Program-made: the position numbers and the translations under genes
In this document: in pieces, positions 18,500 through 28,869 of the stretch
How the letters are laid out: each line of letters opens with the position of its first letter
Position numbering within the stretch: position 1 is the first letter of the stretch
From: Caldicellulosiruptor kronotskyensis 2002
Lineage (GTDB): Bacteria > Bacillota > Thermoanaerobacteria > Caldicellulosiruptorales > Caldicellulosiruptoraceae
NCBI RefSeq assembly: GCF_000166775.1
Contig: NC_014720.1
Coordinates: 1,358,501-1,422,500, forward strand
Length of the DNA: 64,000 nt
Direction of reading: 5' to 3'
Notes under the pieces: generated by a model
Seen by the model: only the letters and a program-made list of their open reading frames with translations
Databases searched by the model: none
Told to the model about the DNA's origin: nothing

Positions 18500-20236
18500 T
18501 TGAAAAAGCTTTTGCTTGGAAATTTTGCTGTTGCCAGAGGATGTTATGAAGCAGGAGTTAAGGTTGCAACAGCTTACCCTGGCACACCTTCAACAGAGAT
18601 TACAGAGGCAATAGCCCAGTATGATGAAATCTATTGTGAATGGGCGCCAAACGAGAAAGTAGCGCTTGAGGTTGCAATTGGTGCAGCTATTTACGGCAGG
18701 CGTGCCATCTGTTCAATGAAACATGTAGGTTTAAATGTGGCAGCAGACCCTCTTTTTACTGCATCTTACACAGGAGTAAATGCCGGGCTTTTGATAGCTG
18801 TTGCAGACGACCCAGGTATGCATTCTTCTCAAAACGAGCAAGATACCAGAAATATAGCAAAAGCAGCAAAAGTACCTGTATTAGAGCCATCTGACAGTCA
18901 GGAATGCATTGATTTTGTCAAGATTGGTTTTGAGATGAGCGAAAAGTTTGATACTCCTGTAATTTTGCGGCTTACCACAAGAATTGCTCATTCTCAATCT
19001 GTTGTAGAAGAAGGGCAGCGAGAAGAAGTAAAATTTGAATACAAAAAAGATATACAAAAATATGTCATGATGCCTGCAATGGCCCGTCCACGCCATGAAT
19101 TTGTAGAAAGAAGATTAAAAAGTTTAAAAGAATTTTCAGAGACAATTGGAATTAACAAGGTTGAACAAGGAACAGAGAAAATGGCTTTCATTGCCTCTGG
19201 GATAGCTTACCAGTATGTCAAAGAAGCTTATCCTGATGCGTGGGTTTTGAAACTTGGCATGGTTTGGCCACTTCCAGAGAGACTAATAAAAGATTTTTGT
19301 TCTCGATTTGAAAAGGTGTATGTAGTTGAAGAGCTTGACCCATTTTTGGAAGAGAATATAAAAGCAATGGGGATAAACAATATTGTGGGAAAAGAGATTT
19401 TCAAATTAACAGGTGAATATTCGCCATCATTTATAAAAAAGGCAGTGGAGAACAAAGAAGTTGAACTTCCGTACAAAGTAAAACAGACACTACCTCCAAG
19501 ACTTCCTGTACTCTGTCCTGGATGTCCCCACAGAGGAATTTTTTATGTTTTAAGCAGACTAAAAGATGTTGTCATCACAGGGGATATTGGATGTTACACC
19601 TTAGGGGCACTATCTCCTTTTAATGCAATGGACAGTTGCGTTTGCATGGGTGCAAGTATTGGAATGGCGCACGGAATATCAAATGCATCAGATAAAAATC
19701 AAAAGGTTATCGCAGTGATTGGAGATTCTACATTTGTTCACTCAGGGATAACAGGTATTATTGATGCTGTATACAATGGTTCTGATATACTTGTTATGAT
19801 TTTAGACAACTCAACAACTGGAATGACGGGGCATCAAGACCATCCCGCAACAGGATATACAATAAAAGGAGAGCAAACTTACAAACTTGACCTTATGAGC
19901 CTTTGCAGAGCATTAGGCTGCGTTGCAGTAGAGGAAGTAAATCCGTATAAAATAAAGGAAAATGTAGTAAAAATAAAGCAATTATTAGACCTCCCAGGTG
20001 TTAAGGTTGTAATTGCTAAAGCACCATGCAGATTACACCGAAGACATAAGTTTACAATTTCAAAAAGATATATTGATTTTGAAAAATGCAAAAATTGCAG
20101 ACTATGCTTGAGTTTGGGTTGTCCTGCTATTTCCTTAAAAGATAAACCTACAATTGATACTAACTTATGTCTTGCATGTGGAATGTGTGAAGATGTTTGT
20201 AAGTTTGGAGCAATTTCAAGTCAAAAGGAGCAGTGA
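18500..20236 (+). CDS. iorA: Indolepyruvate ferredoxin oxidoreductase, alpha subunit
   Basis: 578 aa. It oxidatively decarboxylates aryl-2-oxoacids (from Trp, Phe, Tyr) to arylacetyl-CoA, reducing ferredoxin. The N-terminal pyruvate:ferredoxin-oxidoreductase-like domain has AYPGTPSTEITEA. The TPP-binding domain includes GDIGCYTLG and GDSTFVHSG...LDNSTTGMTGHQ. The C-terminus carries two ferredoxin clusters: CKNCRLCLSLGCP (CX2CX2CX4CP) and CLACGMCEDVC. TTG start with GGAGGC upstream. iorB follows after only 4 bases. Confidence 0.96.
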   Translation: MKKLLLGNFAVARGCYEAGVKVATAYPGTPSTEITEAIAQYDEIYCEWAPNEKVALEVAIGAAIYGRRAICSMKHVGLNVAADPLFTASYTGVNAGLLIAVADDPGMHSSQNEQDTRNIAKAAKVPVLEPSDSQECIDFVKIGFEMSEKFDTPVILRLTTRIAHSQSVVEEGQREEVKFEYKKDIQKYVMMPAMARPRHEFVERRLKSLKEFSETIGINKVEQGTEKMAFIASGIAYQYVKEAYPDAWVLKLGMVWPLPERLIKDFCSRFEKVYVVEELDPFLEENIKAMGINNIVGKEIFKLTGEYSPSFIKKAVENKEVELPYKVKQTLPPRLPVLCPGCPHRGIFYVLSRLKDVVITGDIGCYTLGALSPFNAMDSCVCMGASIGMAHGISNASDKNQKVIAVIGDSTFVHSGITGIIDAVYNGSDILVMILDNSTTGMTGHQDHPATGYTIKGEQTYKLDLMSLCRALGCVAVEEVNPYKIKENVVKIKQLLDLPGVKVVIAKAPCRLHRRHKFTISKRYIDFEKCKNCRLCLSLGCPAISLKDKPTIDTNLCLACGMCEDVCKFGAISSQKEQ

Positions 20237-20240
20237 TTGT

Positions 20241-20834
20241 ATGAAGAAGAATATAAATATATTGATAGTTGGTGTTGGTGGTCAGGGAAATATATTATTT
20301 AGCAAAATTTTGGGAGATGTTCTATTAAATGTTGGATATGATGTAAAAATTTCTGAAGTCCATGGTATGGCACAAAGAGGCGGAAGTGTAGTTACATATG
20401 TAAAAGCAGGTGAAAAAGTATTCTCACCTCTTGTGGACAGAGCAGAAGCTGATTATATTTTGGCGTTTGAAAAATTAGAAGCTTTAAGGTGGCTTGAGTA
20501 TCTGAAAAATAATGGCATTTTGATATATTCAGATTATGAAATTCCTCCTCTGAGTGTAATAACAGGAGCTTATGAATATCCTGATGTAGAAAAAATCTTG
20601 CAAACAGTTGGTGTTAAGGCTTGTAGAGTTGAAGTTAAAAAGCTGCTTTCTCAGTTAGGAAATTCAAGGGTCCAAAATACCTTGATGCTGGGATTTTTTA
20701 GCAGGTTTTTGGATATAGATGAGGCTTTATTTAAAAAGTCTATAGAGAGGAATGTAAAAAAAGAGTTTATTGAAATTAATTTAAAAGCATTTGAGCTTGG
20801 TAGAAGAATAGAAATGTGTGAGGTGGAAAAGTGA
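20241..20834 (+). CDS. iorB: Indolepyruvate ferredoxin oxidoreductase, beta subunit
   Basis: 197 aa gamma-type subunit of the 2-oxoacid:ferredoxin oxidoreductase family. The opening [19 protein letters not shown] is the CoA/nucleotide-binding loop, followed by [17 protein letters not shown], the family signature. The start is the ATG at 20241 with AAAGGAG upstream; the longer frame from 20154 runs inside iorA and is not used. Its stop overlaps the GTG of the second paaK, so the three genes are translationally linked. Confidence 0.96.
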   Translation: MKKNINILIVGVGGQGNILFSKILGDVLLNVGYDVKISEVHGMAQRGGSVVTYVKAGEKVFSPLVDRAEADYILAFEKLEALRWLEYLKNNGILIYSDYEIPPLSVITGAYEYPDVEKILQTVGVKACRVEVKKLLSQLGNSRVQNTLMLGFFSRFLDIDEALFKKSIERNVKKEFIEINLKAFELGRRIEMCEVEK

Positions 20835-22138
20835 AGATGAGATATTGGGATGAACATATGGAGTGCATGGACAGAAGTACTTTGCAGGAAATTCAGCTCA
20901 AAAGACTTGTTGAGACTGTAAAAAGAGTATATACGAGCGTGCCGTATTACAGGCGAAAAATGCAAGAGCTTGGTATTATCCCTGAAAACATAAAGAGCTT
21001 GGACGACCTAAAGAAACTTCCATTTACTACAAAACAGGACTTGCGTGATAACTACCCGTATGGACTTTTTGCTGTACCTTTGAGCGAAATTGTAAGAATT
21101 CATGCTTCTTCTGGAACAACAGGTAAACCCACTGTTGTCGGATACACAAAACATGATATTGGTATTTGGTCTGAGGTTATGGCAAGGACACTTGTGGCAG
21201 CTGGAGCTGACAAACACTCGTTTGTCCAGATAGCATATGGCTATGGTCTTTTCACAGGTGGGCTTGGTGTTCACTACGGGGCAGAGCGGATTGGTGCATC
21301 AGTAATACCAATTTCATCTGGAAATACGCGAAGACAGATACAGATTATGGTGGATTTTGGAACAACAGTTTTGGCTTGCACACCTTCATATGCTCTCTAT
21401 CTTGCTGAAACTATGGAAGAGATGGGAATTAATAAATCTCAGCTTAAATTAAAGTCAGGGGTATTTGGTGCAGAACCGTGGTCAGAAAACATGCGAAAAG
21501 AGATAGAATCAAAATTGAATATCAAGGCATACGATATATACGGTCTTTCAGAAATAATTGGACCTGGGGTTTCGTTTGAATGTGAATATCAGTGTGGAAT
21601 GCATATAAATGAAGACCATTTCTTACCTGAAATAATTAATCCCGAAACAGGTGAGGTTTTGGGCGAAGGTGAATATGGTGAGCTTGTATTTACCACAATT
21701 ACAAAAGAAGGACTTCCGCTTATAAGATACAGAACAAGAGACATAACTGCTCTTCACTATGATAGGTGCAAGTGTGGTAGAACATTAGTAAGGATGGAAA
21801 AGGTAATTGGTAGAACTGATGATATGATAATTATACGTGGTGTCAATGTCTTCCCATCTCAGATAGAAAGCGTCCTACTTGAGATGGGAGAAGTCGAGCC
21901 ACATTATCAGCTGATTGTGGACAGGGTTAACAATCTTGATGTTCTTGAGGTTTTAGTAGAAGTTTCTGAAAGAATGTTTTCTGATGAGGTTAAAAAACTT
22001 GAACAGCTTGAGAAGAAAATAACAAAAGCTATTGAAGAGACTCTTGGAATTTCTGTAAAGGTTCGACTTGTTGAACCAAAGACAATTGAAAGAAGTGAAG
22101 GGAAGGCCAAAAGAGTTATTGACAAGAGAAAAATATAA
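20831..22138 (+). CDS. paaK: Phenylacetate-CoA ligase (second copy)
   Basis: 435 aa, clearly a paralogue of the ligase at 17176: long blocks are the same ([32 protein letters not shown]), so a duplication flanks iorAB. The adenylate motif is [10 protein letters not shown] and the C-terminal domain has [11 protein letters not shown]. It starts at the GTG overlapping the iorB stop by 4 bases; an ATG six bases later is possible. Two ligases with one oxidoreductase suggest different arylacetates, or use of one ligase in the reverse, ATP- or PPi-linked direction (inference). Confidence 0.93.
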   Translation: MKMRYWDEHMECMDRSTLQEIQLKRLVETVKRVYTSVPYYRRKMQELGIIPENIKSLDDLKKLPFTTKQDLRDNYPYGLFAVPLSEIVRIHASSGTTGKPTVVGYTKHDIGIWSEVMARTLVAAGADKHSFVQIAYGYGLFTGGLGVHYGAERIGASVIPISSGNTRRQIQIMVDFGTTVLACTPSYALYLAETMEEMGINKSQLKLKSGVFGAEPWSENMRKEIESKLNIKAYDIYGLSEIIGPGVSFECEYQCGMHINEDHFLPEIINPETGEVLGEGEYGELVFTTITKEGLPLIRYRTRDITALHYDRCKCGRTLVRMEKVIGRTDDMIIIRGVNVFPSQIESVLLEMGEVEPHYQLIVDRVNNLDVLEVLVEVSERMFSDEVKKLEQLEKKITKAIEETLGISVKVRLVEPKTIERSEGKAKRVIDKRKI

Positions 22139-22204
22139 TTAAAAAAATTGGGTATCTATATAATAGGTAAAGTGGTAAGTCTGTGATTGTAGGAGGTAAT
22201 TAAG

Positions 22205-22636
22205 ATGTTTGTAAAGCAAATCTCAGTTTTTTTGGAAAACAAATCAGGCAGGCTTGCAGAAGTGACAGGGATATTAGGTAAGCACGATATAGACATCTCA
22301 GCTTTGTCAATTGCTGATACAACCGATTTTGGTATCTTGAGGCTGATTGTTAACAAGCCTGATTTAGCCTTGCAGGTTTTAAAAGAAAATGGTTTTACAG
22401 TTTCGGCAACAGATGTAATTGCCATTGCTGTGGAAGACAAACCAGGAGGGCTTGCAAAGGTTCTTGAAATACTTTACAAAAAAGACATAGGGATAGAGTA
22501 CATGTATGCTTTTGTCGGAAAGCTTAGTGACCAGGCTCTTGTTATACTAAAAGTAGAGAAAGCTGATGAGGCAATTGAAGTGCTAAAAGAAAACAATGTA
22601 AAAATACTTCCAGCTGAAGAGGTATATGCATTGTAA
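22205..22636 (+). CDS. Tandem ACT-domain protein
   Basis: 143 aa consisting of two ACT modules, roughly 1-70 ([20 protein letters not shown]) and 71-143 ([19 protein letters not shown]). ACT domains bind amino acids and usually regulate. Similar small proteins are found next to ior/paaK genes in anaerobes, where an amino-acid sensor or regulatory subunit role is likely. AGGAGG ribosome site. It is 66 bases after paaK with no terminator between them, so it is probably the last gene of that operon. Confidence 0.9.
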   Translation: MFVKQISVFLENKSGRLAEVTGILGKHDIDISALSIADTTDFGILRLIVNKPDLALQVLKENGFTVSATDVIAIAVEDKPGGLAKVLEILYKKDIGIEYMYAFVGKLSDQALVILKVEKADEAIEVLKENNVKILPAEEVYAL

Positions 22637-22660
22637 TTTGATTATATTAATTGAGAAGAT

Positions 22661-22695
22661 GGGGAGGAAAGTTTTGACTTTCCTCCCCGTTTTGT
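22661..22695. terminator. Terminator shared by the ACT and SASP genes
   Basis: GGGGAGGAAAG (22661-22671) pairs perfectly with CTTTCCTCCCC (22678-22688), followed by GTTTTGTT on the plus strand. It lies between the two convergent stops and probably serves both. Confidence 0.75.
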
Positions 22696-22892
22696 TATTG
22701 CTGATTTTTTGCTCTGTTTTGATAGTCCTGTATCATCTTTTTAACCATATATCCACCGACAGTTCCAGCTTGTTTTGCAGTGATGTTAGGATTGTAGTTG
22801 TCAAGAGTTACACCAACCTCACTGGCAGTTTCCTGTTTTAATTTGTCAAGTTGAGGTGCTGCCTCTGGAACAAGTCTCTTTCTTCTTGGCAT
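22695..22892 (-). CDS. Alpha/beta-type small acid-soluble spore protein
   Basis: 65 aa DNA-coating spore protein. Core motifs are present: LDKLKQETASEVGV with the GPR protease-site region (here TASEVGV), then GGYMVKKMI near the C-terminus (family GGXMVKXMI). AGGGAGGAAAA lies upstream on the minus strand. It is monocistronic. I found no convincing sigma-G type promoter in the ~100 bases upstream, so regulation is open. Its presence implies sporulation ancestry. Confidence 0.93.
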   Translation of the reverse strand: MPRRKRLVPEAAPQLDKLKQETASEVGVTLDNYNPNITAKQAGTVGGYMVKKMIQDYQNRAKNQQ

Positions 22893-23069
22893 CTTAGTTT
22901 TCCTCCCTTTTTGTTGAAAAAGATTTTTGTTTCTGCTTTCAATAAAGAAGTGTGCACCAAGTATTAAAGAAATATTAAGAAAAAAATGGGAGACTTTAAG
23001 ATATTATAATTTGACAAATAAAATGCTATAATAAAGCTTGTCAAATAAAAAGTTTTGAGGGGGATAAAA

Positions 23070-24485
23070 TTGGAAAACAAAGGCATTTATTATATAGATT
23101 TTGGAACACAGGCGCCGTTTGTTGAAGAGATTGAAAAAATGAATACAGAGTATTACCTTGCAAATGGCAAAAATAAAAAATATCATATTGTGACATACGG
23201 CTGTCAGATGAACGTTCATGATTCTGAAAAATTAGCTGGAATATTAAATGCAATGGGATACATTGAGACTGAAAACATTCAAGAAGCTGACTTGATAATA
23301 TTTAACACATGTAGCGTGCGAGAACATGCAGAGTCAAGGGTATATGGAAATATTGGTCCTTTAAAGAGGCTAAAGGAAAAAAAGCCTGATTTGATAATTG
23401 GTGTGTGCGGATGTATGCCGCAGCAGGTTGAAGTTGCACAAAAACTTGCAAAATTGTTTCCATTTCTGGATATAATATTTGGCACAAAAAGTCTTCATAA
23501 ATTTCCGCAACTTCTTTACACTGCTATTACCGAGAAAAAAACTGTTATTGATGTTTCGGAAGATGAGGATGTGGTTGTTGAAGGAATTCCAACTGCAAGA
23601 AGGCAAGGAGTTAGTGCATTTGTCAATATAATTTACGGATGTAACAACTTTTGTTCTTATTGCATAGTTCCATATGTCAGAGGAAGAGAAAGAAGCAGGC
23701 AACCTGAAGAGATTATTTATGAGATTGAACAGCTTGCTCAAAATGGAATAAAAGAAGTTACTCTTTTGGGGCAAAATGTTAATTCATATGGAAAAGACTT
23801 AGGAAATAATATCACCTTCCCGAAGCTACTTGAAAAGGTAAATGAAATAAAAGGAATTGAGAGGATTAGATTTGTAACTTCTCATCCTAAGGATTTGTCA
23901 GACGAGCTTATTGTGGCTATGAGGGATTTGGAGAAAGTCTGTGAACATATACATCTGCCAGTTCAGTCGGGGTCAACAAGGATATTAAAGGCTATGAACA
24001 GGCACTATACAAAAGAAGACTATCTTAGACTTGTTGAAAAGCTTAAAACAAATATTCCTGATATAGCAATTACCACTGACATAATTGTAGGTTTTCCGGG
24101 AGAAACAGATGAAGATTTTGAAGATACTCTTGATGTGTGCAGAAAGGTAGAGTTTGATTCTGCATATACATTTATCTATTCGAAAAGAAGAGGGACACCA
24201 GCTGAAAAAATGCCCAATCAAGTTCCAGATAATATAAAACACCAAAGATTTCAACGTCTTGTAAAGCTTGTTGAAGAGATAGCTTTAAAAAAGAACAGGC
24301 AGATGCTTGGCAGAACATACGAAATTCTTATTGATGGTCGCTCTAAAAGAAATAACTTGCTTGTTGGAAGGACAAGAACAAACAAGGTTGTCAATGTGAA
24401 ATGTTCTGAGGAGTTTATGTTTAAGTTTGTCAATGTAAAGATATTAGAAGCTGCAGAGCATTGGCTGTATGGCGAGGTGATTTAG
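23070..24485 (+). CDS. miaB: tRNA-2-methylthio-N6-dimethylallyladenosine synthase
   Basis: 471 aa radical-SAM methylthiotransferase acting on i6A37 of tRNA. The N-terminal UPF0004 domain has YGCQMNVHDSEKLAG and further cysteines (FNTCSVREHAE, GVCGCMPQ) for the auxiliary cluster. The radical-SAM motif is CNNFCSYC, followed by a C-terminal TRAM domain. The TTG at 23070 is chosen because GAGGGGG sits just ahead of it; an in-frame TTG 15 bases upstream would overlap that site. miaA, which supplies its substrate base, is 4 kb downstream in the same block. Confidence 0.96.
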   Translation: MENKGIYYIDFGTQAPFVEEIEKMNTEYYLANGKNKKYHIVTYGCQMNVHDSEKLAGILNAMGYIETENIQEADLIIFNTCSVREHAESRVYGNIGPLKRLKEKKPDLIIGVCGCMPQQVEVAQKLAKLFPFLDIIFGTKSLHKFPQLLYTAITEKKTVIDVSEDEDVVVEGIPTARRQGVSAFVNIIYGCNNFCSYCIVPYVRGRERSRQPEEIIYEIEQLAQNGIKEVTLLGQNVNSYGKDLGNNITFPKLLEKVNEIKGIERIRFVTSHPKDLSDELIVAMRDLEKVCEHIHLPVQSGSTRILKAMNRHYTKEDYLRLVEKLKTNIPDIAITTDIIVGFPGETDEDFEDTLDVCRKVEFDSAYTFIYSKRRGTPAEKMPNQVPDNIKHQRFQRLVKLVEEIALKKNRQMLGRTYEILIDGRSKRNNLLVGRTRTNKVVNVKCSEEFMFKFVNVKILEAAEHWLYGEVI

Positions 24486-24488
24486 ATT

Positions 24489-27080
24489 ATGCAAGAGTTA
24501 ACTCCTATGATGCAGCAATATATGGAAATAAAACAGAAGGTGAAAGATTGTATTTTATTTTTTAGGCTTGGCGATTTTTATGAGATGTTTTTTGAAGATG
24601 CGATTGTGGCGTCTAAAGAGCTTGAGATAGCTTTAACCAGCAGAGATTGTGGAAACAATGAAAAAGCTCCTATGTGCGGTGTGCCGTACCATTCTGCGAC
24701 CAGTTACATTGCAAAGCTTATCGAAAAAGGTTACAAGGTTGCTATCTGCGAACAGGTGGAAGACCCAAAGCTTGCAAAGGGAATTGTTAAAAGGGAAATT
24801 ACAAGAATAATAACTCCAGGCACATTTATTGACGATAATATTTCGACAGCCAATAATTTCATATGTTGTATATCAAAAGGCAGATCTGAATTTGCCCTGA
24901 CATTTGTAGATGTTTCAACTGGTGAGATGTACTCTTGCCTTCTTGAAGAGGACCTTCAGAAACTGGTAAATGAAATTGGCAAATACAGTCCCAGTGAAAT
25001 TTTAATTTCAAATATAGAAGATGAGCTTTATGAATTTTTGAAGAAAAACTGCGCTTCTTTTGTGCAGATGATAGAGTTTGTGGATTTACAAAAGTGCTAT
25101 GAGGTCATAGAAAATCAGATAAATGTAGGTAAAATAGATGAAAGGCTAATTTTGAGCGTAGGGAATCTGCTAAAGTATTTAATAGAGACCCAAAAAATTT
25201 CCTTTGATTATATAAGAAGGTATGAATTTTACAGAGTCCAAAACTATCTTCAGATTGACATAAATACAAAGAGAAATTTGGAGCTCACAGAGAGTATTAT
25301 TCAGCGCTCCAGAAAGAATAGCCTTCTTGGTATTTTGGACCAAACAAAGACGTCAATGGGTTCAAGGCTATTAAAAAAATGGATTGAAAGACCTCTTATT
25401 GACGTTATTGAGATTAATAGAAGGCTCGACAGTGTTGAGCAGCTCAAATCAAACTATTCCATTTTAGTACAGATAGAAGAGCTTTTGAGTAGAATGTATG
25501 ACATAGAAAGACTTTCTTCAAAGTTTGCATATAAGAATGTGAATGCCAAAGATTTGCTAAGTCTAAAAAGGTCGATTGAAGTGCTGCCAGCTTTAAAAAA
25601 ACTTCTTTCTTCATTTTCTGCACAACTGTTAAAAGAGATTTATGAGGGTCTTGATACATTAGAAGATATATATGCGCTTATTGACAGTTCTATAAATGAG
25701 GATGCACCTGTGACCCTAAAAGAGGGTGGAATAATTAAAGATGGTTTTAATGAAGAAGTAGATAGATTGAGAAATATATCCAAAAATAGCAAGGAACTTT
25801 TGGTTCAGTACGAAGAGAAAGAGAGAAACCTCACAGGTATAAAAAATCTCAGGATTGGTTATAACAAGGTTTTTGGATACTATATTGAGGTGACCAAGTC
25901 AAACTACTCTCTTGTTCCGGACAGGTACATTCGAAAACAAACTCTTGCAAATGCAGAAAGATATATAACAGAGGAGCTCAAAAAATTGGAAGATGAAATA
26001 TTGGGTGCTGACCAGAAACTCATCGAACTTGAATACCAGCTTTTTTGCGAAATAAGGGATAGGATTGAGGCTCAGATTGAAAGAATTCAAAAGACAGCAA
26101 GCAATATTGCCATCTTGGATGTTCTGTGTTCATTTGCCCGTATTGCAATTGACAATGAGTATGTCAGGCCAAATGTTTACTTAGGGGATAGAATATATAT
26201 TAAGAACGGTAGACACCCAGTTGTTGAAAAGATGATAGGCAGGGGCAATTTCATTCCAAATGACACTGAACTTGATCAGGCAGAAAACAGAGTTTTGATT
26301 ATAACTGGTCCAAATATGGCTGGTAAGTCTACATACATGAGACAGGTAGCCTTAATTGTCATAATGGCACAGATGGGATGTTTTGTACCTGCTGATGAGG
26401 CATACATTGGTGTAGTTGATAAAATCTTTTCACGGATAGGGGCATCTGATGATATTTCATCTGGGCAGAGTACCTTCATGGTTGAGATGTCAGAAGTTGC
26501 GAACATACTGAAAAATGCAACGCCAAAAAGCCTTATAATTTTTGACGAGGTTGGAAGAGGAACAAGCACATATGATGGACTTTCCATAGCATGGGCAGTT
26601 TTAGAGTATGTTGCTGATAAATCTAAAATTGGTGCAAAAACTCTTTTTGCAACTCATTACCATGAGCTAACAGAGCTTGAAGAGAGGATTCCAGGTGTAA
26701 AAAACTATAGGGTTGATGTAAAGGAGGAGGGCAAAAACATTATATTTTTAAGGAAAATTGTTAGAGGTGGATGTGACTCAAGTTATGGGATTCATGTTGC
26801 ACGGCTTGCTGGAATTCCAGAAGAGGTATTAAAAAGGGCAGAGGAAATTCTAAAACAGCTTGAAGAAGCTGATATAAATAGAAAGAATATTAGAAAACTT
26901 AGAAAAGAAATCAAAAAGGAGTTTACAGAGCAGATAGATTTCTTTTCATATAAAAAAGAGGAGATAATAGACAAAATTGAAAAGCTTGATATATTAAATA
27001 TAACTCCTATCCAGGCTTTAAATATCCTAAGTGAGCTCAAACATGAAATAATTAAAGCCAAAGAGAGGCAATTGATATGA
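24489..27080 (+). CDS. mutS: DNA mismatch repair protein MutS
   Basis: 863 aa. The mismatch-wedge motif GDFYEMF is at the N-terminus, connector and clamp domains follow, and the ATPase has Walker A GPNMAGKSTYMRQ, Walker B LIIFDEVGRGTS and the C-terminal helix-turn-helix dimer region. It starts 3 bases after miaB and overlaps mutL by 4 bases, as in many Clostridia miaB-mutSL-miaA-hfq blocks. Confidence 0.98.
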   Translation: MQELTPMMQQYMEIKQKVKDCILFFRLGDFYEMFFEDAIVASKELEIALTSRDCGNNEKAPMCGVPYHSATSYIAKLIEKGYKVAICEQVEDPKLAKGIVKREITRIITPGTFIDDNISTANNFICCISKGRSEFALTFVDVSTGEMYSCLLEEDLQKLVNEIGKYSPSEILISNIEDELYEFLKKNCASFVQMIEFVDLQKCYEVIENQINVGKIDERLILSVGNLLKYLIETQKISFDYIRRYEFYRVQNYLQIDINTKRNLELTESIIQRSRKNSLLGILDQTKTSMGSRLLKKWIERPLIDVIEINRRLDSVEQLKSNYSILVQIEELLSRMYDIERLSSKFAYKNVNAKDLLSLKRSIEVLPALKKLLSSFSAQLLKEIYEGLDTLEDIYALIDSSINEDAPVTLKEGGIIKDGFNEEVDRLRNISKNSKELLVQYEEKERNLTGIKNLRIGYNKVFGYYIEVTKSNYSLVPDRYIRKQTLANAERYITEELKKLEDEILGADQKLIELEYQLFCEIRDRIEAQIERIQKTASNIAILDVLCSFARIAIDNEYVRPNVYLGDRIYIKNGRHPVVEKMIGRGNFIPNDTELDQAENRVLIITGPNMAGKSTYMRQVALIVIMAQMGCFVPADEAYIGVVDKIFSRIGASDDISSGQSTFMVEMSEVANILKNATPKSLIIFDEVGRGTSTYDGLSIAWAVLEYVADKSKIGAKTLFATHYHELTELEERIPGVKNYRVDVKEEGKNIIFLRKIVRGGCDSSYGIHVARLAGIPEEVLKRAEEILKQLEEADINRKNIRKLRKEIKKEFTEQIDFFSYKKEEIIDKIEKLDILNITPIQALNILSELKHEIIKAKERQLI

Positions 27081-28846
27081 GAGAGCTTTACAAACTTCCT
27101 GAACAGTTAACTCACATCTTGGCAGCGGGTGAGGTTGTAGAAAGACCGGCATCCTGCCTCAAAGAACTTTTGGAAAATTCAATAGATGCAGGAGCAAATT
27201 TAATTGATGTTAAAATAGAAAAAGGTGGTATGAAGAGAATTGAGGTATATGATAATGGAAAGGGAATTCACCCTGATGACATGGAATATGTGTTTGAAAG
27301 ACATACAACCAGCAAGATAAAATCTTTTGAGGATATATTTAGCATCAAAACAATGGGATTTAGAGGGGAGGCGCTCTGTGCAATATCAAGTGTATCAAAG
27401 GTGACACTTGTTTCTAAGCATTTAGAAGAAGAACGAGGGTGCATGGTAAAAGTAGAAGGTGGGAAAGTCCTTTCTAAAAGTTTTTGTCCTTTTAAAGAGG
27501 GGACAAGAATTGTTGTTGAAGATATCTTTTACAATACTCCTGCAAGGTTAAAATTTTTAAAATCTCCAACAACTGAACAAAAGTATTGTCTTGAGGTGGT
27601 AGAAAAGATTGCAATTGCATGGCCGGAGATTTCATTTCGGGCAGAGGCAGATGGCAAAAGACAAATTTTTACACCAGGAGATAATAAGATTGAGTCTGCC
27701 ATTGGTTCTATATTTGGGATAGAAATAGTAAAAAATCTTGTTGAATTTTCTCTTGAGAAAGAATCTTTAAAAGTTTGGGGTTATTTTGTAAACCCCACTG
27801 TGAGCAGAGCTACACGCTCAGGTTATCATTTTTATGTCAACAGAAGATATATCAAAAGCAAACTTCTTTCATCGTGCATTGATGAGGCGTTTAAGAATTC
27901 GGTCATCACAGGTAGATTTCCAATAGTTTTTCTTTTTATACAAATTCCGCCTTCTGAGATTGATGTCAATGTGCATCCATCAAAACTCGAAATAAAGTTC
28001 AGAGATGAAAGATTTGTTTACAATACTATTTATAAAGCTATAACAGATTCGTTGAAATCGGAAAAAATGATTCCTAAAGCTGATTTAAGTAAAACTAATG
28101 TTGGAAATGATGCTGTTGCTGAGCGAAAACAAGCTGGAGTTTTATCTGATAACTTAAAAAATAATATATCCTTAGTTATTTCAGAGCAGCCAAATTTCTT
28201 TAGAATTTTTTCAAGGAGAGAAGAGATTGTAATTGAGCAACAGGGCTTTGAAAACTTTGATGCAGGAAACTACAAGATTGTTGGTTACGCTTTTGATACC
28301 TATATTATTGTGCAAGGCGATGACAGCTTATACCTTATTGACCAGCACGCGGTGCATGAAAGAAGATTATTTGAAGATTTTAAAAGCCAAATTTATTCTT
28401 CAAATGTTCAAAGCCAAGTGTTGGCTTCTCCTGTTATTGTTCAGATTCCATCTTCACGAAAAGAGTTTGTGATTTCAAACCAAGCTATCTTTCAAAAGAT
28501 GGGTTTTGAAATTGAGGATTTTGGGAAAAATGAAATATTAGTGAGGACATGGCCTGCTATACTGACTGAGAATATCGAAAAAATGTTTTTAATTGACATA
28601 ATAGAGATGATATACGAACAAATGGTTGAAGATAAGAGTCTTGTAGGAATTTCTGAGGACCTGCTAAAAAGAATTGCTTGCAGAGCAGCAGTAAAAGGAA
28701 ATAGTAAAATTTCAGACTTAGAAAAAAAAGAAATAGTTGAACTTGTGCTAATCAAAAAAGAAATTTTTCACTGTCCGCATGGAAGACCAGTGGTAGTAGA
28801 GATTTCTAAGAGAGAAATTGAAAAAATGTTCAAAAGAATTGTATAA
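27077..28846 (+). CDS. mutL: DNA mismatch repair protein MutL
   Basis: 589 aa GHKL ATPase that couples MutS to excision. N-terminal motifs are LLENSIDAGA, DNGKGI and TMGFRGEAL. The C-terminal dimerisation domain keeps DQHAVHERRLFE (DQHAX2EX4E), the endonuclease metal site, and CPHGRP, so this MutL should nick DNA itself, as expected in an organism without MutH. The start overlaps the mutS stop (ATGA). Confidence 0.98.
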   Translation: MRELYKLPEQLTHILAAGEVVERPASCLKELLENSIDAGANLIDVKIEKGGMKRIEVYDNGKGIHPDDMEYVFERHTTSKIKSFEDIFSIKTMGFRGEALCAISSVSKVTLVSKHLEEERGCMVKVEGGKVLSKSFCPFKEGTRIVVEDIFYNTPARLKFLKSPTTEQKYCLEVVEKIAIAWPEISFRAEADGKRQIFTPGDNKIESAIGSIFGIEIVKNLVEFSLEKESLKVWGYFVNPTVSRATRSGYHFYVNRRYIKSKLLSSCIDEAFKNSVITGRFPIVFLFIQIPPSEIDVNVHPSKLEIKFRDERFVYNTIYKAITDSLKSEKMIPKADLSKTNVGNDAVAERKQAGVLSDNLKNNISLVISEQPNFFRIFSRREEIVIEQQGFENFDAGNYKIVGYAFDTYIIVQGDDSLYLIDQHAVHERRLFEDFKSQIYSSNVQSQVLASPVIVQIPSSRKEFVISNQAIFQKMGFEIEDFGKNEILVRTWPAILTENIEKMFLIDIIEMIYEQMVEDKSLVGISEDLLKRIACRAAVKGNSKISDLEKKEIVELVLIKKEIFHCPHGRPVVVEISKREIEKMFKRIV

Positions 28847-28869
28847 ATATCAGCGCAGGTGAAAGAATA

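Noticed and set aside
20154-20240. N-terminal extension of IorB
   Set aside because: It lies inside iorA in another frame; the ATG at 20241 with AAAGGAG fits the family.
23011-23032. TTGACA...TATAAT before miaB as a promoter
   Set aside because: The spacing is only 10 bp, too short for sigma-A; the TTTGACA/TGTCAAA halves may be an inverted repeat, but I have no support for a function.
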